NCBI RefSeq assembly: GCF_946892675.1
Contig: NZ_CAMPOV010000001.1
Span: 1,958,033 to 2,022,032, forward strand
Reading direction: 5' to 3'
Length of the DNA: 64,000 nt
Source: Arthrobacter sp. Marseille-P9274
GTDB lineage: Bacteria > Actinomycetota > Actinomycetes > Actinomycetales > Micrococcaceae
Shown here: positions 36,488 through 45,804 of the stretch, piece after piece
Layout of the letters: every line of letters begins with the position of its first letter
How positions within the stretch are numbered: the first letter of the stretch is position 1
The notes under the pieces: model-generated
Seen by the model: the letters and a program-made list of their open reading frames with translations, nothing else
Database searches by the model: none
What the model was told of the DNA's origin: nothing
Position numbers and translations under genes: made by a program

Positions 36488-38584
36488 CTACCTGTCGTCG
36501 TCGGACTTGGAACCCAGCGTGGTCTTCTGGACCTGCATCAGGAACTCGACGTTGGACTGCGTCTCGCGGATCTTGCCGGTGAGCAGCTCAAGCGACGACT
36601 GCGTGTCGAGGCCCGAAAGGACCCGGCGCAGCTTCCACATGATCTTGACTTCCTCAGGCGAGAGCAGGTTCTCCTCGCGGCGGGTACCGGACGCATTGAC
36701 GTCCACGGCCGGGAAGATCCGCTTGTCGGCCAGGCTGCGGGAGAGCCGCAGTTCCATGTTGCCGGTGCCCTTGAATTCCTCGAAGATCACTTCGTCCATC
36801 TTGGAACCGGTTTCCACCAGCGCCGTGGCGAGGATGGTCAGCGAGCCGCCGTTCTCGATGTTGCGCGCAGCACCGAAGAAGCGCTTCGGCGGGTACAGCG
36901 CGGACGAGTCCACACCGCCGGAGAGGATGCGGCCGGAGGCCGGCGCGCTCAGGTTGTAGGCGCGGCCCAGGCGGGTCATCGAGTCCAGCAGGACGACGAC
37001 GTCCATGCCCATTTCCACCAGGCGCTTGGCCCGCTCGATCGCGAGTTCGGCGACCGTGGTGTGGTCATCGGCAGGGCGGTCGAAGGTGGAGGCGATGACC
37101 TCGCCCTTGACCGTGCGCTGCATGTCCGTGACTTCTTCCGGACGCTCATCGACCAGGACCATCATGAGGTGGACCTCGGGGTTGTTGATGGTGATGGCGT
37201 TCGCGATGGACTGCAGGATCAGCGTCTTGCCGGCCTTGGGCGGCGAGACGATGAGGCCTCGCTGGCCCTTGCCGATCGGCGCGACGAGGTCAATGACGCG
37301 CGGCCCGATCTTCTTGGGTTCGGTTTCCAGGCGCAGGCGCTCGGAGGGGTACAGCGGAACCAGCTTGGTGAAGTCGACGCGGTCCTTGTTGTCCTCGGCG
37401 GGCTTGCCGTTGACCGAGGTCAGCCGGACCAGGGCGTTGAACTTCTGCCGGCTGTTCTGGTTCGGGTTCTCGCCGTCCCGCGGTGCACGGATGGCACCGA
37501 CGACGGCGTCGCCCTTGCGCAGATTGTACTTCTTCACCTGTGCCAGCGAGACGTAGACATCGTTCGGCCCGGGCAGGTAGCCGGAGGTGCGGACGAAGGC
37601 GTAGTTCTCCAGCACGTCGAGGATGCCGGCGACCGGCAGCAGGACATCGTCGTCGCTGATCTCGGTGTCATCCACATCCGGGCTGCGGTCACGGCCGCGG
37701 CGGCGGTCGTTCCGGTCGCGGAAGCGGGTGTTGCCGGAATCCCCGTCGCGGTCCCGGCGGTTGCGGCTGCGGCGGTTGCGGTTGCGTCCGCCGTCCTCGG
37801 AGTCATCGCGCGTCTCCGTGTCGCGGCCGTCGCCGTCACGCCCGCGGCCGCGGCCGCGGTCGCGGTCGCGCCGCTCGCGGCGGTCGCCCTGTCCATCCTG
37901 GTTGCCTTGGCTTCCCTGGCCCTCTTGGGTGCCCTGGCCGTCCTTGGGTGCTTCGGCACCGGCGGTTTCGCCCTGCTCGCGGCGCTCGGCGCCGCCTTCG
38001 ACCTGCTCCGTCTGCTGCGCGGCGCGGCGGTTACGGGTGCGTCCCTGGCCACGGCCGCCCTCGCGGCCGGTTTCAGCCTCGGGCCGCTGCGTCTCGGGCT
38101 GGGCCGGGGCGGCTTCGGCGGCGGGCGCCTCGGCTGCCGGGGCAGCGGCTTCGGCGGCGGGCGCCTGTGCTGCTGCGGGCGCTTCGGTGACGGTGCCGTC
38201 GCTCGTGGCCCGGCGGCTGCGGGTCCGGGACCGGGTCACGCGTTCTGCGGCCTTGTTCAGGTCCCCGCCGGTCTTCGGAGCAGTCTTCGTCTGGCCGTTG
38301 GACCCGGCGGTCTCGGCCGTCGCCTCGGGCGCCGTCGGCGCTTCCGTCACGGTGGCACGCGCCGCGGCCTTGGCGGGCCGGTCTGCGACGGACGAACCAC
38401 GCTGGTGGTCGGAGATCGCCGCTACCAAGTCACTCTTGCGCATCCGCGAACCACCCGTAATGCCCAGCTGGGTGGCCAGAGCCTGCAGCTGTGCAAGCTT
38501 CAGTCCGGCAAGTCCTGCACTCTTAGGCGCAGGTGAGTCTGATGTTGTCGCCACACCTGCAGTCAGGTCAGTGGTTTCTGTCAC
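36488..38584 (-). CDS. rho: Transcription termination factor Rho
   Basis: Hexameric RNA translocase that ends transcription at rut sites. 698 residues from the GTG at 38584 (VTETTDLTAG), with AAGGA 6-7 nt upstream; longer starts lack family similarity. Rho_N helix motif LAGLKLAQLQALATQLGI is at the N-terminus. Residues about 75-330 are a low-complexity insertion first Ala/Glu/Thr-rich, then Arg/Asp/Gly-rich (GRGRDGDGRDTETRDDSED). Then the primary RNA site, GPNDVYVSLAQVKKYNL, and the ATPase domain with SPPKAGKT. Such insertions are known in Micrococcus luteus and mycobacterial Rho. Confidence 0.96.
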   Translation of the reverse strand: MTETTDLTAGVATTSDSPAPKSAGLAGLKLAQLQALATQLGITGGSRMRKSDLVAAISDHQRGSSVADRPAKAAARATVTEAPTAPEATAETAGSNGQTKTAPKTGGDLNKAAERVTRSRTRSRRATSDGTVTEAPAAAQAPAAEAAAPAAEAPAAEAAPAQPETQRPEAETGREGGRGQGRTRNRRAAQQTEQVEGGAERREQGETAGAEAPKDGQGTQEGQGSQGNQDGQGDRRERRDRDRGRGRGRDGDGRDTETRDDSEDGGRNRNRRSRNRRDRDGDSGNTRFRDRNDRRRGRDRSPDVDDTEISDDDVLLPVAGILDVLENYAFVRTSGYLPGPNDVYVSLAQVKKYNLRKGDAVVGAIRAPRDGENPNQNSRQKFNALVRLTSVNGKPAEDNKDRVDFTKLVPLYPSERLRLETEPKKIGPRVIDLVAPIGKGQRGLIVSPPKAGKTLILQSIANAITINNPEVHLMMVLVDERPEEVTDMQRTVKGEVIASTFDRPADDHTTVAELAIERAKRLVEMGMDVVVLLDSMTRLGRAYNLSAPASGRILSGGVDSSALYPPKRFFGAARNIENGGSLTILATALVETGSKMDEVIFEEFKGTGNMELRLSRSLADKRIFPAVDVNASGTRREENLLSPEEVKIMWKLRRVLSGLDTQSSLELLTGKIRETQSNVEFLMQVQKTTLGSKSDDDR

Positions 38585-38904
38585 GAAGGATCCTTCCCCC
38601 TCGTCGGGCGGCCGCATCGGAAGCGGACCGCGTTGTTTGCATCCCGGCTGATGCATAAGAAACATAGCCGGGTCGGGTTTGCCGAAGTGCGGCACCTGGC
38701 AAAGCCGAGTGATTGTGGAAAAACCTCGGACGGCCGTTCAATCGGTCTTAGGGATGCGCCGTCCGCGTTTGCTGCGCGTGGCACGGCACTTAGTAATTCC
38801 TCGACGGATCCTCAGGAGGCTGCACCGGATCATGGCCCCGCTGCCGGTACTTCGTGGCCGGTGCCAAATTGCCAGCGGCCGCTCTCGACAGGTTGCCAAG
38901 CCGG
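38585..38904 (-). promoter_or_regulatory. Leader and promoter region of rho (320 nt without a gene)
   Basis: Gene-free stretch between the thrB stop and rho start, both on the minus strand. A weak -35/-10 pair TTGAAC ... CACAAT with 18-nt spacing was seen near 38700-38730 on the minus strand; no intrinsic terminator for thrB was found. The length suits a leader with autoregulation, known for Rho in E. coli, but no specific element was identified. Confidence 0.35.
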
Positions 38905-39867
38905 TTAATTCCGGCGGTGCATCTCCACTTTAGCACCATCTGTGTCGACTTCCAGTTCCAGAACACGCCAGCCGTCGGCAATTGGCGATCCAGCGACAAT
39001 GGCGTGGATCTGTTCCAGGATGCGGTCCGCCTGCTGCCGTCCGCGGGCCAGCGTCATGACCGTCGGACCGGCCCCGGAAACCACGGACGCGAAACCCGCG
39101 GCACGCAGCGACGCCATGAGATCGGCGCTGGGGGCCATGGCCGGTGCCCGGTGGCTCTGGTGCAGCGCATCCACCGTGGCCGGCAGCAGCAGCGACGGGT
39201 CGCGGGTGAGCGCCTGCACCAGCAGGGCGGCCCGGCCCGCGTTGGCGGCGGCGACATGGTGCGGGACGGAAACCGGCAGCAGGTTGCGCGCGGTCTCCGT
39301 GGACAGCTCGTACGACGGGATGGCCACGATCGGGATGACGTCCGGATGGACATCGACGGCGGTACTGAAGAATGACCCTGCAGTCTCCCAGGAGATGGCA
39401 AGCCGGCCGGCCAGCGCCGGGGCGACGTTGTCCGGATGCCCTTCCTGCGCCGAACACAGCTGGAGGACCTCCTGCCCGGATAACCTGTCATCGGCGGGCA
39501 GCAGCGCGTTCGCCAAGAGCACAGCGCTGACAATCGCCGCGGCCGACGAGCCCAGGCCACGTCCGTGCGGAATGACGTTCGTGGCTTCCAGCCGCAAGCC
39601 GTTGCTTTCAAAGCCAACCCGGCCGAGCGTGTCCCTGATCGTGGCGATGATCAGATGGCTTTCGTCCCGGGGCAGTTCCGCGGATCCCTCGCCCGTGACC
39701 TCGGCGCTGAACACGCCGTCGTCGGTGGAAACCACCGAGACCTGGTCGTACAGCGTCACCGCCAGTCCGAGGCTATCGAAGCCGGGGCCAAGGTTGGCGC
39801 TCGTCGCCGGGACCCGCACGCTCACGCGCTGGCCCGCGGCGATCGCGGTGCGTTCGAAGGTCCTCAC
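38905..39867 (-). CDS. thrB: Homoserine kinase
   Basis: GHMP-family kinase: homoserine to O-phosphohomoserine for threonine synthesis. 320 residues from the GTG at 39867, placed 8 nt after the thrC stop; a TTG at 39921 inside thrC would add 18 residues without family similarity. GHMP ATP motif GRGLGSSAA is at 102-110, with PATSANLGPGFDS at 20-32 as the first GHMP segment. Ends the argS-lysA-hom-thrC-thrB group. Confidence 0.94.
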   Translation of the reverse strand: MRTFERTAIAAGQRVSVRVPATSANLGPGFDSLGLAVTLYDQVSVVSTDDGVFSAEVTGEGSAELPRDESHLIIATIRDTLGRVGFESNGLRLEATNVIPHGRGLGSSAAAIVSAVLLANALLPADDRLSGQEVLQLCSAQEGHPDNVAPALAGRLAISWETAGSFFSTAVDVHPDVIPIVAIPSYELSTETARNLLPVSVPHHVAAANAGRAALLVQALTRDPSLLLPATVDALHQSHRAPAMAPSADLMASLRAAGFASVVSGAGPTVMTLARGRQQADRILEQIHAIVAGSPIADGWRVLELEVDTDGAKVEMHRRN

Positions 39868-39874
39868 GGGGGCG

Positions 39875-40975
39875 CTACTCGAGGCCAAGGGCTGCAGCCA
39901 CGCTGACGACGTCGAAATCAACCTTCACGGGAGTCACCTCGCCGCCATCTTCGGTCCGCAGGGCCCACTGCGGGTCCTTCAGGCCGTGTCCGGTGACCGT
40001 GATGACGATGGTCTTGCCGGAGGGCACTTCGCCGGCCTCGTGCTTCTTGATCAGTCCGGCGACGCCGGCTGCGGACCCCGGCTCCACGAAGACCCCTTCG
40101 CGGGAGGACAGCCACCGGTGGGCCGCCAGGATCTGCTCGTCCGACACGGACTCGATCAGGCCGCCCGATTCGTCACGGGCGGCAACCGCGGTCTGCCAGG
40201 AGGCGGGGTTGCCGATCCGGATGGCGGTGGCGATGGTCTCGGGCTCGGTGACCGGATGTCCCAGGACCAGCGGGGCGGCCCCTTCTGCCTGAAAGCCCCA
40301 CAGCTGCGGGGTCTTGGTGGCTACGGCGGGCAGCGTGCCGGCCGTCTTGGACTCGTACTCGGCCGCGTATTCCTGGTAGCCCTTCCAGTACGCGGTGATG
40401 TTGCCCGCGTTGCCGACGGGCATCACGTGGATGTCGGGGGCGTCGCCGAGGTAGTCGACGGTCTCGAAGGCCGCCGTCTTCTGCCCCTGGATGCGTGCCG
40501 GGTTCACCGAATTGACCAGGAAGACCGGGTACGCCTCGGAGAGCTTGCGCGCCACGTCGAGGCAGTTGTCGAAGTTGCCGTTGATCTGGATGATCTCCGC
40601 GCCGTGGGCGATCGCCTGGCTCATCTTGCCCATCGCGATCTTGCCGGCGGGCACCAGGACCGCACACTTCAGCCCGGCCTGGGTGGCATACGCGGCGGCC
40701 GAGGCGGAGGTGTTCCCGGTCGAGGCACAGACGACGGCCTTCGCTCCCGCTTCCACCGCGGCCGTGATGGCCATGGTCATGCCGCGGTCCTTGAACGATC
40801 CGGTCGGGTTCATGCCCTCGACCTTCAGGTACACGGTCGAACCGGTCAGCTCGGAGAGCGCCTTGGCATGGACCAGCGGCGTGCCGCCTTCGCCCAAGGT
40901 CACGATCTCGGTCTCGTCCGTGACCGGCAGACGATCGGCGTACTCGCGGATGACGCCGCGCCATTGGTGAGCCAC
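39875..40975 (-). CDS. thrC: Threonine synthase
   Basis: PLP enzyme converting O-phosphohomoserine to threonine. 366 residues, matching the shorter (class I-like, plant/actinobacterial) type. Schiff-base Lys62 is in [12 protein letters not shown]; the PLP phosphate site is SGCAS-like [13 protein letters not shown]. Start is the GTG at 40975, directly abutting the hom stop (TAAGTG). Confidence 0.96.
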   Translation of the reverse strand: MAHQWRGVIREYADRLPVTDETEIVTLGEGGTPLVHAKALSELTGSTVYLKVEGMNPTGSFKDRGMTMAITAAVEAGAKAVVCASTGNTSASAAAYATQAGLKCAVLVPAGKIAMGKMSQAIAHGAEIIQINGNFDNCLDVARKLSEAYPVFLVNSVNPARIQGQKTAAFETVDYLGDAPDIHVMPVGNAGNITAYWKGYQEYAAEYESKTAGTLPAVATKTPQLWGFQAEGAAPLVLGHPVTEPETIATAIRIGNPASWQTAVAARDESGGLIESVSDEQILAAHRWLSSREGVFVEPGSAAGVAGLIKKHEAGEVPSGKTIVITVTGHGLKDPQWALRTEDGGEVTPVKVDFDVVSVAAALGLE

Positions 40976-42295
40976 TTAGACTCCTTCTACTCGCAGGACA
41001 GAAGTTACTGAATTGACAACGTCGAGGTCTTTGATTGCTTCCACCGTGGCGGCCAGCGACGCCTCGGTGCCGCGGTGCGTGATGATGCGCAGCTCGGCGG
41101 TGGCGCTGCCGTCCGCGATGCTGAGCAGATCCTCGGTGTGCATGGTCTGGCGCATGACCTCGATTGATACGCCGTGGTCGGCGAAAACGTGCGCGATCCT
41201 GGCGAGCACGCCGGGCTGGTCCGCCACGTCGAGGCCGATGTAGTAGCTGGTGAGGATGCTGTCCTCGCCCAGCACCTGCAGCTGCTCCCCGGTGGTCTCG
41301 GTGCGGCCGCGCCCGCCGCTGACGATCCGCCGCGCTGCGGCGACCACGTCGCCCACCACGGCCGAGGCAGTGGGCCGGCCGCCGGCTCCCTGGCCGTAGA
41401 ACATCAGTTGGCCGGCGTTCTCCGCCTCGACGAAGACCGCGTTGAAGGCGCCGTGGACGGCGGCGAGCGGGTGGGTGCGCGGCAGGAGCGTCGGATGCAC
41501 GCGCACCGAGACGCCTGCACTGCCATCCTTGGCGGTCTGCTTCTCGGCGATCGCCAGCAGCTTGATGACGAAACCGGTGTCGCGGGCGGCCTCGATGTCC
41601 CCGGCCGTGATGGAGGTAATGCCCTGGCAGCGCACGGCGTCGAGCGGGAACACCGTGTGGAAGGCCAGCGAGGCCAGCAACGTTCCCTTCGCCGCCGCGT
41701 CCAGGCCTTCGATGTCCGCCGTCGGATCCGCTTCCGCGTAGCCGAGCTTCTGCGCTGCCTTCAGCGCATCGGCGAAGTCGGCGCCGGTGGTATCCATCTG
41801 GTCCAGGATGTAGTTCGTCGTGCCGTTGACGATGCCGAGCACGCGCGTGATCCGGTCGCCCGCAAGGCTCTCGCTGATCGGCCGCAGGATCGGGATGGCG
41901 CCCGCGACGGCGGCCTCGAAGTACAGCTCGACGTCGGCCGCGGCGGCCTTCTCGTACAGCGCCGGGCCGTCGGCCGCCAGCAGCGCCTTGTTGCCGGTGA
42001 CCACGGAGGCGCCGTGCTCCACGGCGCGCAGGATCAGCGACCGTGCCGGTTCCATGCCGCCCATGAGTTCGATGACGACGTCGGCATCCTTCACGAGGGC
42101 CTCGGCGTCGTCGGTGAACAGCTCGCGCGGCAGCTCGACGTCGCGCGGCGCGTCGAGGTTGCGCACGGCGATGCCGGCCAGTTCCAGGCGGGCCCCTGAA
42201 CGGCGGGCCAGGTCTTCGCCGTCGTCAAGGAGTATCCGCGCCACCTGGGATCCGACATTTCCGCACCCCAACAGTGCCACTTTCAGCGTGTTCAT
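40976..42295 (-). CDS. hom: Homoserine dehydrogenase
   Basis: NAD(P)H-dependent reduction of aspartate semialdehyde to homoserine. 439 residues from the ATG at 42295. Nucleotide-binding GCGNVG is at 10-15; substrate-binding Lys103 is in TGNKALLA. A C-terminal ACT-like regulatory domain (about 350-430, LDVADQPGVLARIAHVFADHGVSIEVM) is present, implying feedback inhibition by threonine as in Corynebacterium. Adjacent to thrC with no gap and 74 nt from lysA. Confidence 0.95.
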   Translation of the reverse strand: MNTLKVALLGCGNVGSQVARILLDDGEDLARRSGARLELAGIAVRNLDAPRDVELPRELFTDDAEALVKDADVVIELMGGMEPARSLILRAVEHGASVVTGNKALLAADGPALYEKAAAADVELYFEAAVAGAIPILRPISESLAGDRITRVLGIVNGTTNYILDQMDTTGADFADALKAAQKLGYAEADPTADIEGLDAAAKGTLLASLAFHTVFPLDAVRCQGITSITAGDIEAARDTGFVIKLLAIAEKQTAKDGSAGVSVRVHPTLLPRTHPLAAVHGAFNAVFVEAENAGQLMFYGQGAGGRPTASAVVGDVVAAARRIVSGGRGRTETTGEQLQVLGEDSILTSYYIGLDVADQPGVLARIAHVFADHGVSIEVMRQTMHTEDLLSIADGSATAELRIITHRGTEASLAATVEAIKDLDVVNSVTSVLRVEGV

Positions 42296-42369
42296 TGCTG
42301 CTCTAACTCCCGTGTTGGTAAAAACTGCCATGCGTCGTTCGCTGGCCTGGCGGCTGCGTGGCCTAAGGC

Positions 42370-43809
42370 TCAGCCCAGATCGCGTGCCAGCAGGTCTTCT
42401 TCGGTTTCGCCGCGCACAATCAGGCGGGCCTCGCCGTCCGCCACGGCCACCACGCCCGGGCGGGCAACATAGTTGTAGTTGCTGGCCAGCGCCCAGCAGT
42501 ACGCCCCGGTGCCCGGCACGGCCAGCAAGTCGCCGGCGACGATGTCGGCAGGCAGGTACGCGTCCCTGACTACAATGTCACCGCTCTCGCAGTGTTTGCC
42601 AACCACGCGGGAAATAATTGCCGGCTGCTGCGTCACACGCGAGGCCAGGACCACGGAGTAGTCCGCGTCGTAGAGCACGGGACGGGCATTATCGCTCATG
42701 CCCCCGTCGACCGAGACATAGCGCCTCGGGTACGTTCCGCCGTCGGGCGTGTCCACGTTGACCGTCTTGAGTGTCCCCGTTTCGTACAGGGTGAAGGTGC
42801 TGGGTCCGACGATGGCGCGTCCGGGTTCGATCGAGATCCGCGGCACCTCGATCCCCAGGCGGGTGCAGGTGGAACGGACGACGGCGGCCATCGCCTTGGC
42901 CAGTTCGGCCGGCGGGCGCGGCGTGTCGGCATCCGTGTAAGCGATGCCGTAGCCGCCGCCGAGGTCCAGCTCGGCCAGCTCCGCGCCGTAGTCCGCGCGC
43001 ATCCTGGCGACGAACTCGAGCAGTCGCTCGGCGGCCAGGGCGAACCCTTCCGGCTCGAAGATCTGGGATCCGATGTGGCAGTGCAGTCCCAGCAGGTTGA
43101 TCGAACCGTAGCCGAGGGCCGCGCGGACCGCCTGCTCCGCGGGCGAGTCCGTCATGGCCTCGGAGATCCCGGCCATGGACAGGCCGAACTTCTGGTCCTC
43201 ATGGGCGGTGGCGATGAACTCATGCGTGTGCGCGTGCACGCCCGGGGTCAGCCGGAGCATCACGTTGGCGCGCTCGTTGCGCTCTGCCGCGATGGCCCCC
43301 AGCCGGTGCAGTTCGTCGAGGCTGTCCACGACGATCCGGCCCAGGCCCATGTCCAGCGCCCGGCGGAGTTCGGCGTCGGACTTGTTGTTGCCGTGCAGGC
43401 CCAGTTTGCTGCCAGGAACGCCGGCCCGGGCGGCGACGGCGAGCTCGCCGCCGCTGCAGGTATCCAGGCGCAGGCCCTCCTGCTCGACCCAGCGTGCCAC
43501 CTCGGTGCAGAGGAAGGACTTGCCGGCGTAGTAGACGTCCACTCCCCCGCAGAGCTCCGCGAAGGCTTCATCGAAGGACTGCTTGAAGTCGCGGGCGCGG
43601 GCACGGAAGTCCGCCTCGGACATGATGAACAGCGGCGAGCCAAAGCGGGCCTTCAGCTCGCTGACCGGGATGCCGCCGATCTCCAGTTCGCCGCCGGCCC
43701 CGCGGGCCACATCGCGGGCCCACATCTTCGGCAGCAGTTCGTTGGCATCCTCAGGGTACTCAAGCCATGCCGGGGCCAGCGGCGAGGCGGCAGAGGTTTG
43801 CGCGGTCAT
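42370..43809 (-). CDS. lysA: Diaminopimelate decarboxylase
   Basis: PLP-dependent last step of lysine synthesis and of the DAP wall branch. 479 residues. PLP Lys97 is in YYAGKSFLC; HCHIGSQI and the GGGYGIAY motif bind PLP phosphate and substrate; the CESGD and conserved YWALAS-like region follow. 4 nt downstream of argS stop: argS-lysA pairing is conserved in Actinobacteria (lysA regulation by arginine in Corynebacterium is known). Confidence 0.96.
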   Translation of the reverse strand: MTAQTSAASPLAPAWLEYPEDANELLPKMWARDVARGAGGELEIGGIPVSELKARFGSPLFIMSEADFRARARDFKQSFDEAFAELCGGVDVYYAGKSFLCTEVARWVEQEGLRLDTCSGGELAVAARAGVPGSKLGLHGNNKSDAELRRALDMGLGRIVVDSLDELHRLGAIAAERNERANVMLRLTPGVHAHTHEFIATAHEDQKFGLSMAGISEAMTDSPAEQAVRAALGYGSINLLGLHCHIGSQIFEPEGFALAAERLLEFVARMRADYGAELAELDLGGGYGIAYTDADTPRPPAELAKAMAAVVRSTCTRLGIEVPRISIEPGRAIVGPSTFTLYETGTLKTVNVDTPDGGTYPRRYVSVDGGMSDNARPVLYDADYSVVLASRVTQQPAIISRVVGKHCESGDIVVRDAYLPADIVAGDLLAVPGTGAYCWALASNYNYVARPGVVAVADGEARLIVRGETEEDLLARDLG

Positions 43810-43813
43810 CGGG

Positions 43814-45457
43814 CTACATCCTTTCCGGGGCGGTCACGCCGAGGAGCCCGAGCCCGTTGGCCAGCACCTGCGTGGTTGCGTCGTTGAGCCAGAGCCGCGT
43901 CCGGTTCAGGTCCGTCACTTCCGCGTCCCCCAGCGGCGTGACGCGGCAGGAGTCGTACCAGCGGTGGTAGGCGCCGGCGATGACCTCGAGGTGGCGGGCC
44001 ACCCGGTGCGGCTCGCGGAATTTGGCGGCCGTCGCGACGACCGAGGGGTACGCGCCCAGATGGGCCAGCAGCTCATTCTCCGTCGCGTGGTCCAGCAGCG
44101 ACGCGTCGAAGGCGCTGCGGTCCACGCCGGCGTCCACGGCGTTGCGGGCCACGGCGCAGGTGCGGGCGTGGGCGTACTGCACGTAGAAGACCGGGTTCTC
44201 GTTGCTGCGGCGGGTCAGCAGGTCCAGGTCGACGTCGATGTTCGAGTCCGCGTGCGAGCGGGTCAGGGCGTAGCGCGCGGCATCTACGCCCACGGCGTCC
44301 ACCAGGTCCTCCATCGTGACCACGGTGCCGGCCCGCTTGGACATCCGCACCGGCACGCCGTCCTTGACCAGGTTGACCATCTGGCCGATCAGTACCTCCA
44401 CCCGTTCGGCGCTGTCCCCCATGGCTGCCGCCGCGGCCTTGAGCCGGGCCACGTAGCCGTGGTGGTCCGCGCCGAGCATGTAGATGCACAGGTCGAAGCC
44501 GCGGTCCCGCTTGTTCTTGAAGTAAGCGATGTCCCCGGCGATGTAGGCGGCGTCGCCGTCGGACTTGATGACCACGCGGTCCTTGTCGTCCCCGAAATCC
44601 GTCGACTTCAGCCACCAGGCGCCCGCTTCGAAGTACAGGCTGCCGGAGGTCTTGAGCTGTTCCAGCAGCGCCGAGACGGCCCCGGAGTCGAAAAGGTCGT
44701 TCTCGTGGAAGTAGACGTCGAAGTCCACGCCGAACTCATGGAGGGACTTCTTGATGGCCGCGAACATCAGCTCGACGCCGCGGCTGCGGAATTCCTCCTG
44801 CGGGTCGGCTGCGGAAAGCGCCTCCGGATTCTGTTCCAGGACGGCCCGGGCGATGTCGGAAATGTACTCCCCGCCGTAGCCGTCCTCGGGCGCCGGCTCC
44901 CCCTTGGCGCTGGCCAGCAGCGACCGGGCGAAGCGGTCGATCTGCGTGCCGTGGTCGTTGAAGTAGTACTCGCGCGTGACCTGAGCACCCTGCGCCTGCA
45001 GGATCCGCGCCAGCGAATCGCCCAGCGCCGCCCAGCGGGTACCGCCCAGATGAATGGGTCCGGTGGGGTTGGCCGAGACGAACTCCAGGTTGATCCGCTT
45101 GCCGGCGTACTCCTCGGCGGTGCCGTAGGCGGGGCCTGCTTCCACGATGGTGCGGGCCAGCGAGCCGGCGGCGGCCGCGTCCACGGTGATGTTCAGGAAG
45201 CCCGGACCGGCGATATCCACCTTCGTGACGCCGTCGATCTTGGCCAGGCGTGCGCTCAGGATCTCCGCGAACTGGCGCGGGTTCATCCCCGCTTTCTTGC
45301 CCAGCTGCATGGCCACGTTCGTGGCCCAGTCTCCGTGCTCGCGGTTCTTCGGCCGCTCCACCCGGACCTCCGCCGGAATTTCGACGGCGAAATCGCCCGC
45401 GGCGACGGCGTCACGCAGGCAGGCGGCAATGGCAGCGGAAAGTTCTTCAGGAGTCAC
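43814..45457 (-). CDS. argS: Arginyl-tRNA synthetase
   Basis: Class I synthetase charging tRNA-Arg. 547 residues. HIGH variant HLGG at 136-139, KMSKS variant MSKRAG. Start is the GTG at 45457; a nearby ATG at 45461 is out of frame. The N-terminal Add1-like domain [13 protein letters not shown] and C-terminal anticodon domain (DALR) are present. It heads the argS-lysA-hom-thrC-thrB operon and is divergent from a tRNA-Arg gene 170 nt away. Confidence 0.97.
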   Translation of the reverse strand: MTPEELSAAIAACLRDAVAAGDFAVEIPAEVRVERPKNREHGDWATNVAMQLGKKAGMNPRQFAEILSARLAKIDGVTKVDIAGPGFLNITVDAAAAGSLARTIVEAGPAYGTAEEYAGKRINLEFVSANPTGPIHLGGTRWAALGDSLARILQAQGAQVTREYYFNDHGTQIDRFARSLLASAKGEPAPEDGYGGEYISDIARAVLEQNPEALSAADPQEEFRSRGVELMFAAIKKSLHEFGVDFDVYFHENDLFDSGAVSALLEQLKTSGSLYFEAGAWWLKSTDFGDDKDRVVIKSDGDAAYIAGDIAYFKNKRDRGFDLCIYMLGADHHGYVARLKAAAAAMGDSAERVEVLIGQMVNLVKDGVPVRMSKRAGTVVTMEDLVDAVGVDAARYALTRSHADSNIDVDLDLLTRRSNENPVFYVQYAHARTCAVARNAVDAGVDRSAFDASLLDHATENELLAHLGAYPSVVATAAKFREPHRVARHLEVIAGAYHRWYDSCRVTPLGDAEVTDLNRTRLWLNDATTQVLANGLGLLGVTAPERM

Positions 45458-45627
45458 CCATTAAGCATAAAGGTCCGGCGCCAGCCCGCCGTCCGCGCGG
45501 AATTCATTGTGAGCATGGGCACACGGGCCGCCGCGGACGGCCGCAGCCGGGGCGGTTTGCGCCTTGGGCCCCTCTTACTGATAAGCTCTATGAGTCCCAA
45601 ACGCACCGGCACGTATCGCGGTGCAGC

Positions 45628-45700
45628 GCCCTCGTAGCTCAGGGGATAGAGCGTCTGCCTCCGGAGCAGAAGGCCGTAGGTTCGAATCCTATCGAGGGCA
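45628..45700 (+). tRNA. tRNA-Arg (CCG anticodon)
   Basis: 73-nt cloverleaf: acceptor GCCCTCG pairs with CGAGGGC; D-loop region GCTCAGGGGATAGAGC; anticodon stem TCTGC/GCAGA around loop CTCCGGA with anticodon CCG; T-arm GTAGG TTCGAAT CCTAT (the first base pair is G-T). Discriminator base A at 45700; CCA is not encoded. Followed by a strong terminator. Divergent from argS. Confidence 0.96.
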
Positions 45701-45705
45701 CCGGC

Positions 45706-45743
45706 AAGGCCCGCTGCTGTGGCAAACAGCAGCGGGCCTTTTT
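45706..45743 (+). terminator. Intrinsic terminator of tRNA-Arg
   Basis: 15-bp perfect stem AAGGCCCGCTGCTGT with its complement, GGCAA loop, followed by TTT. It begins 6 nt after the tRNA. Confidence 0.95.
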
Positions 45744-45804
45744 GTGCGCCCGGCCGTCGCTCCTGCCGGCTTCGTTCGCCGGCGGCTGCCTGCCTGCTGC
45801 CTTT

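Noticed and set aside
36350-38536. Long plus-strand open frame opposite rho
   Set aside because: Antisense shadow of a high-GC gene; its repetitive Gly/Ala/Leu/Val pattern follows from the Arg/Asp-rich rho insertion.
38585-38904. Small coding gene in the rho leader
   Set aside because: Short frames here have no ribosome site and no protein-like composition.
45628-45700. Prophage or island attachment site at tRNA-Arg
   Set aside because: No integrase, no duplicated tRNA 3' end and no change in gene content next to it.
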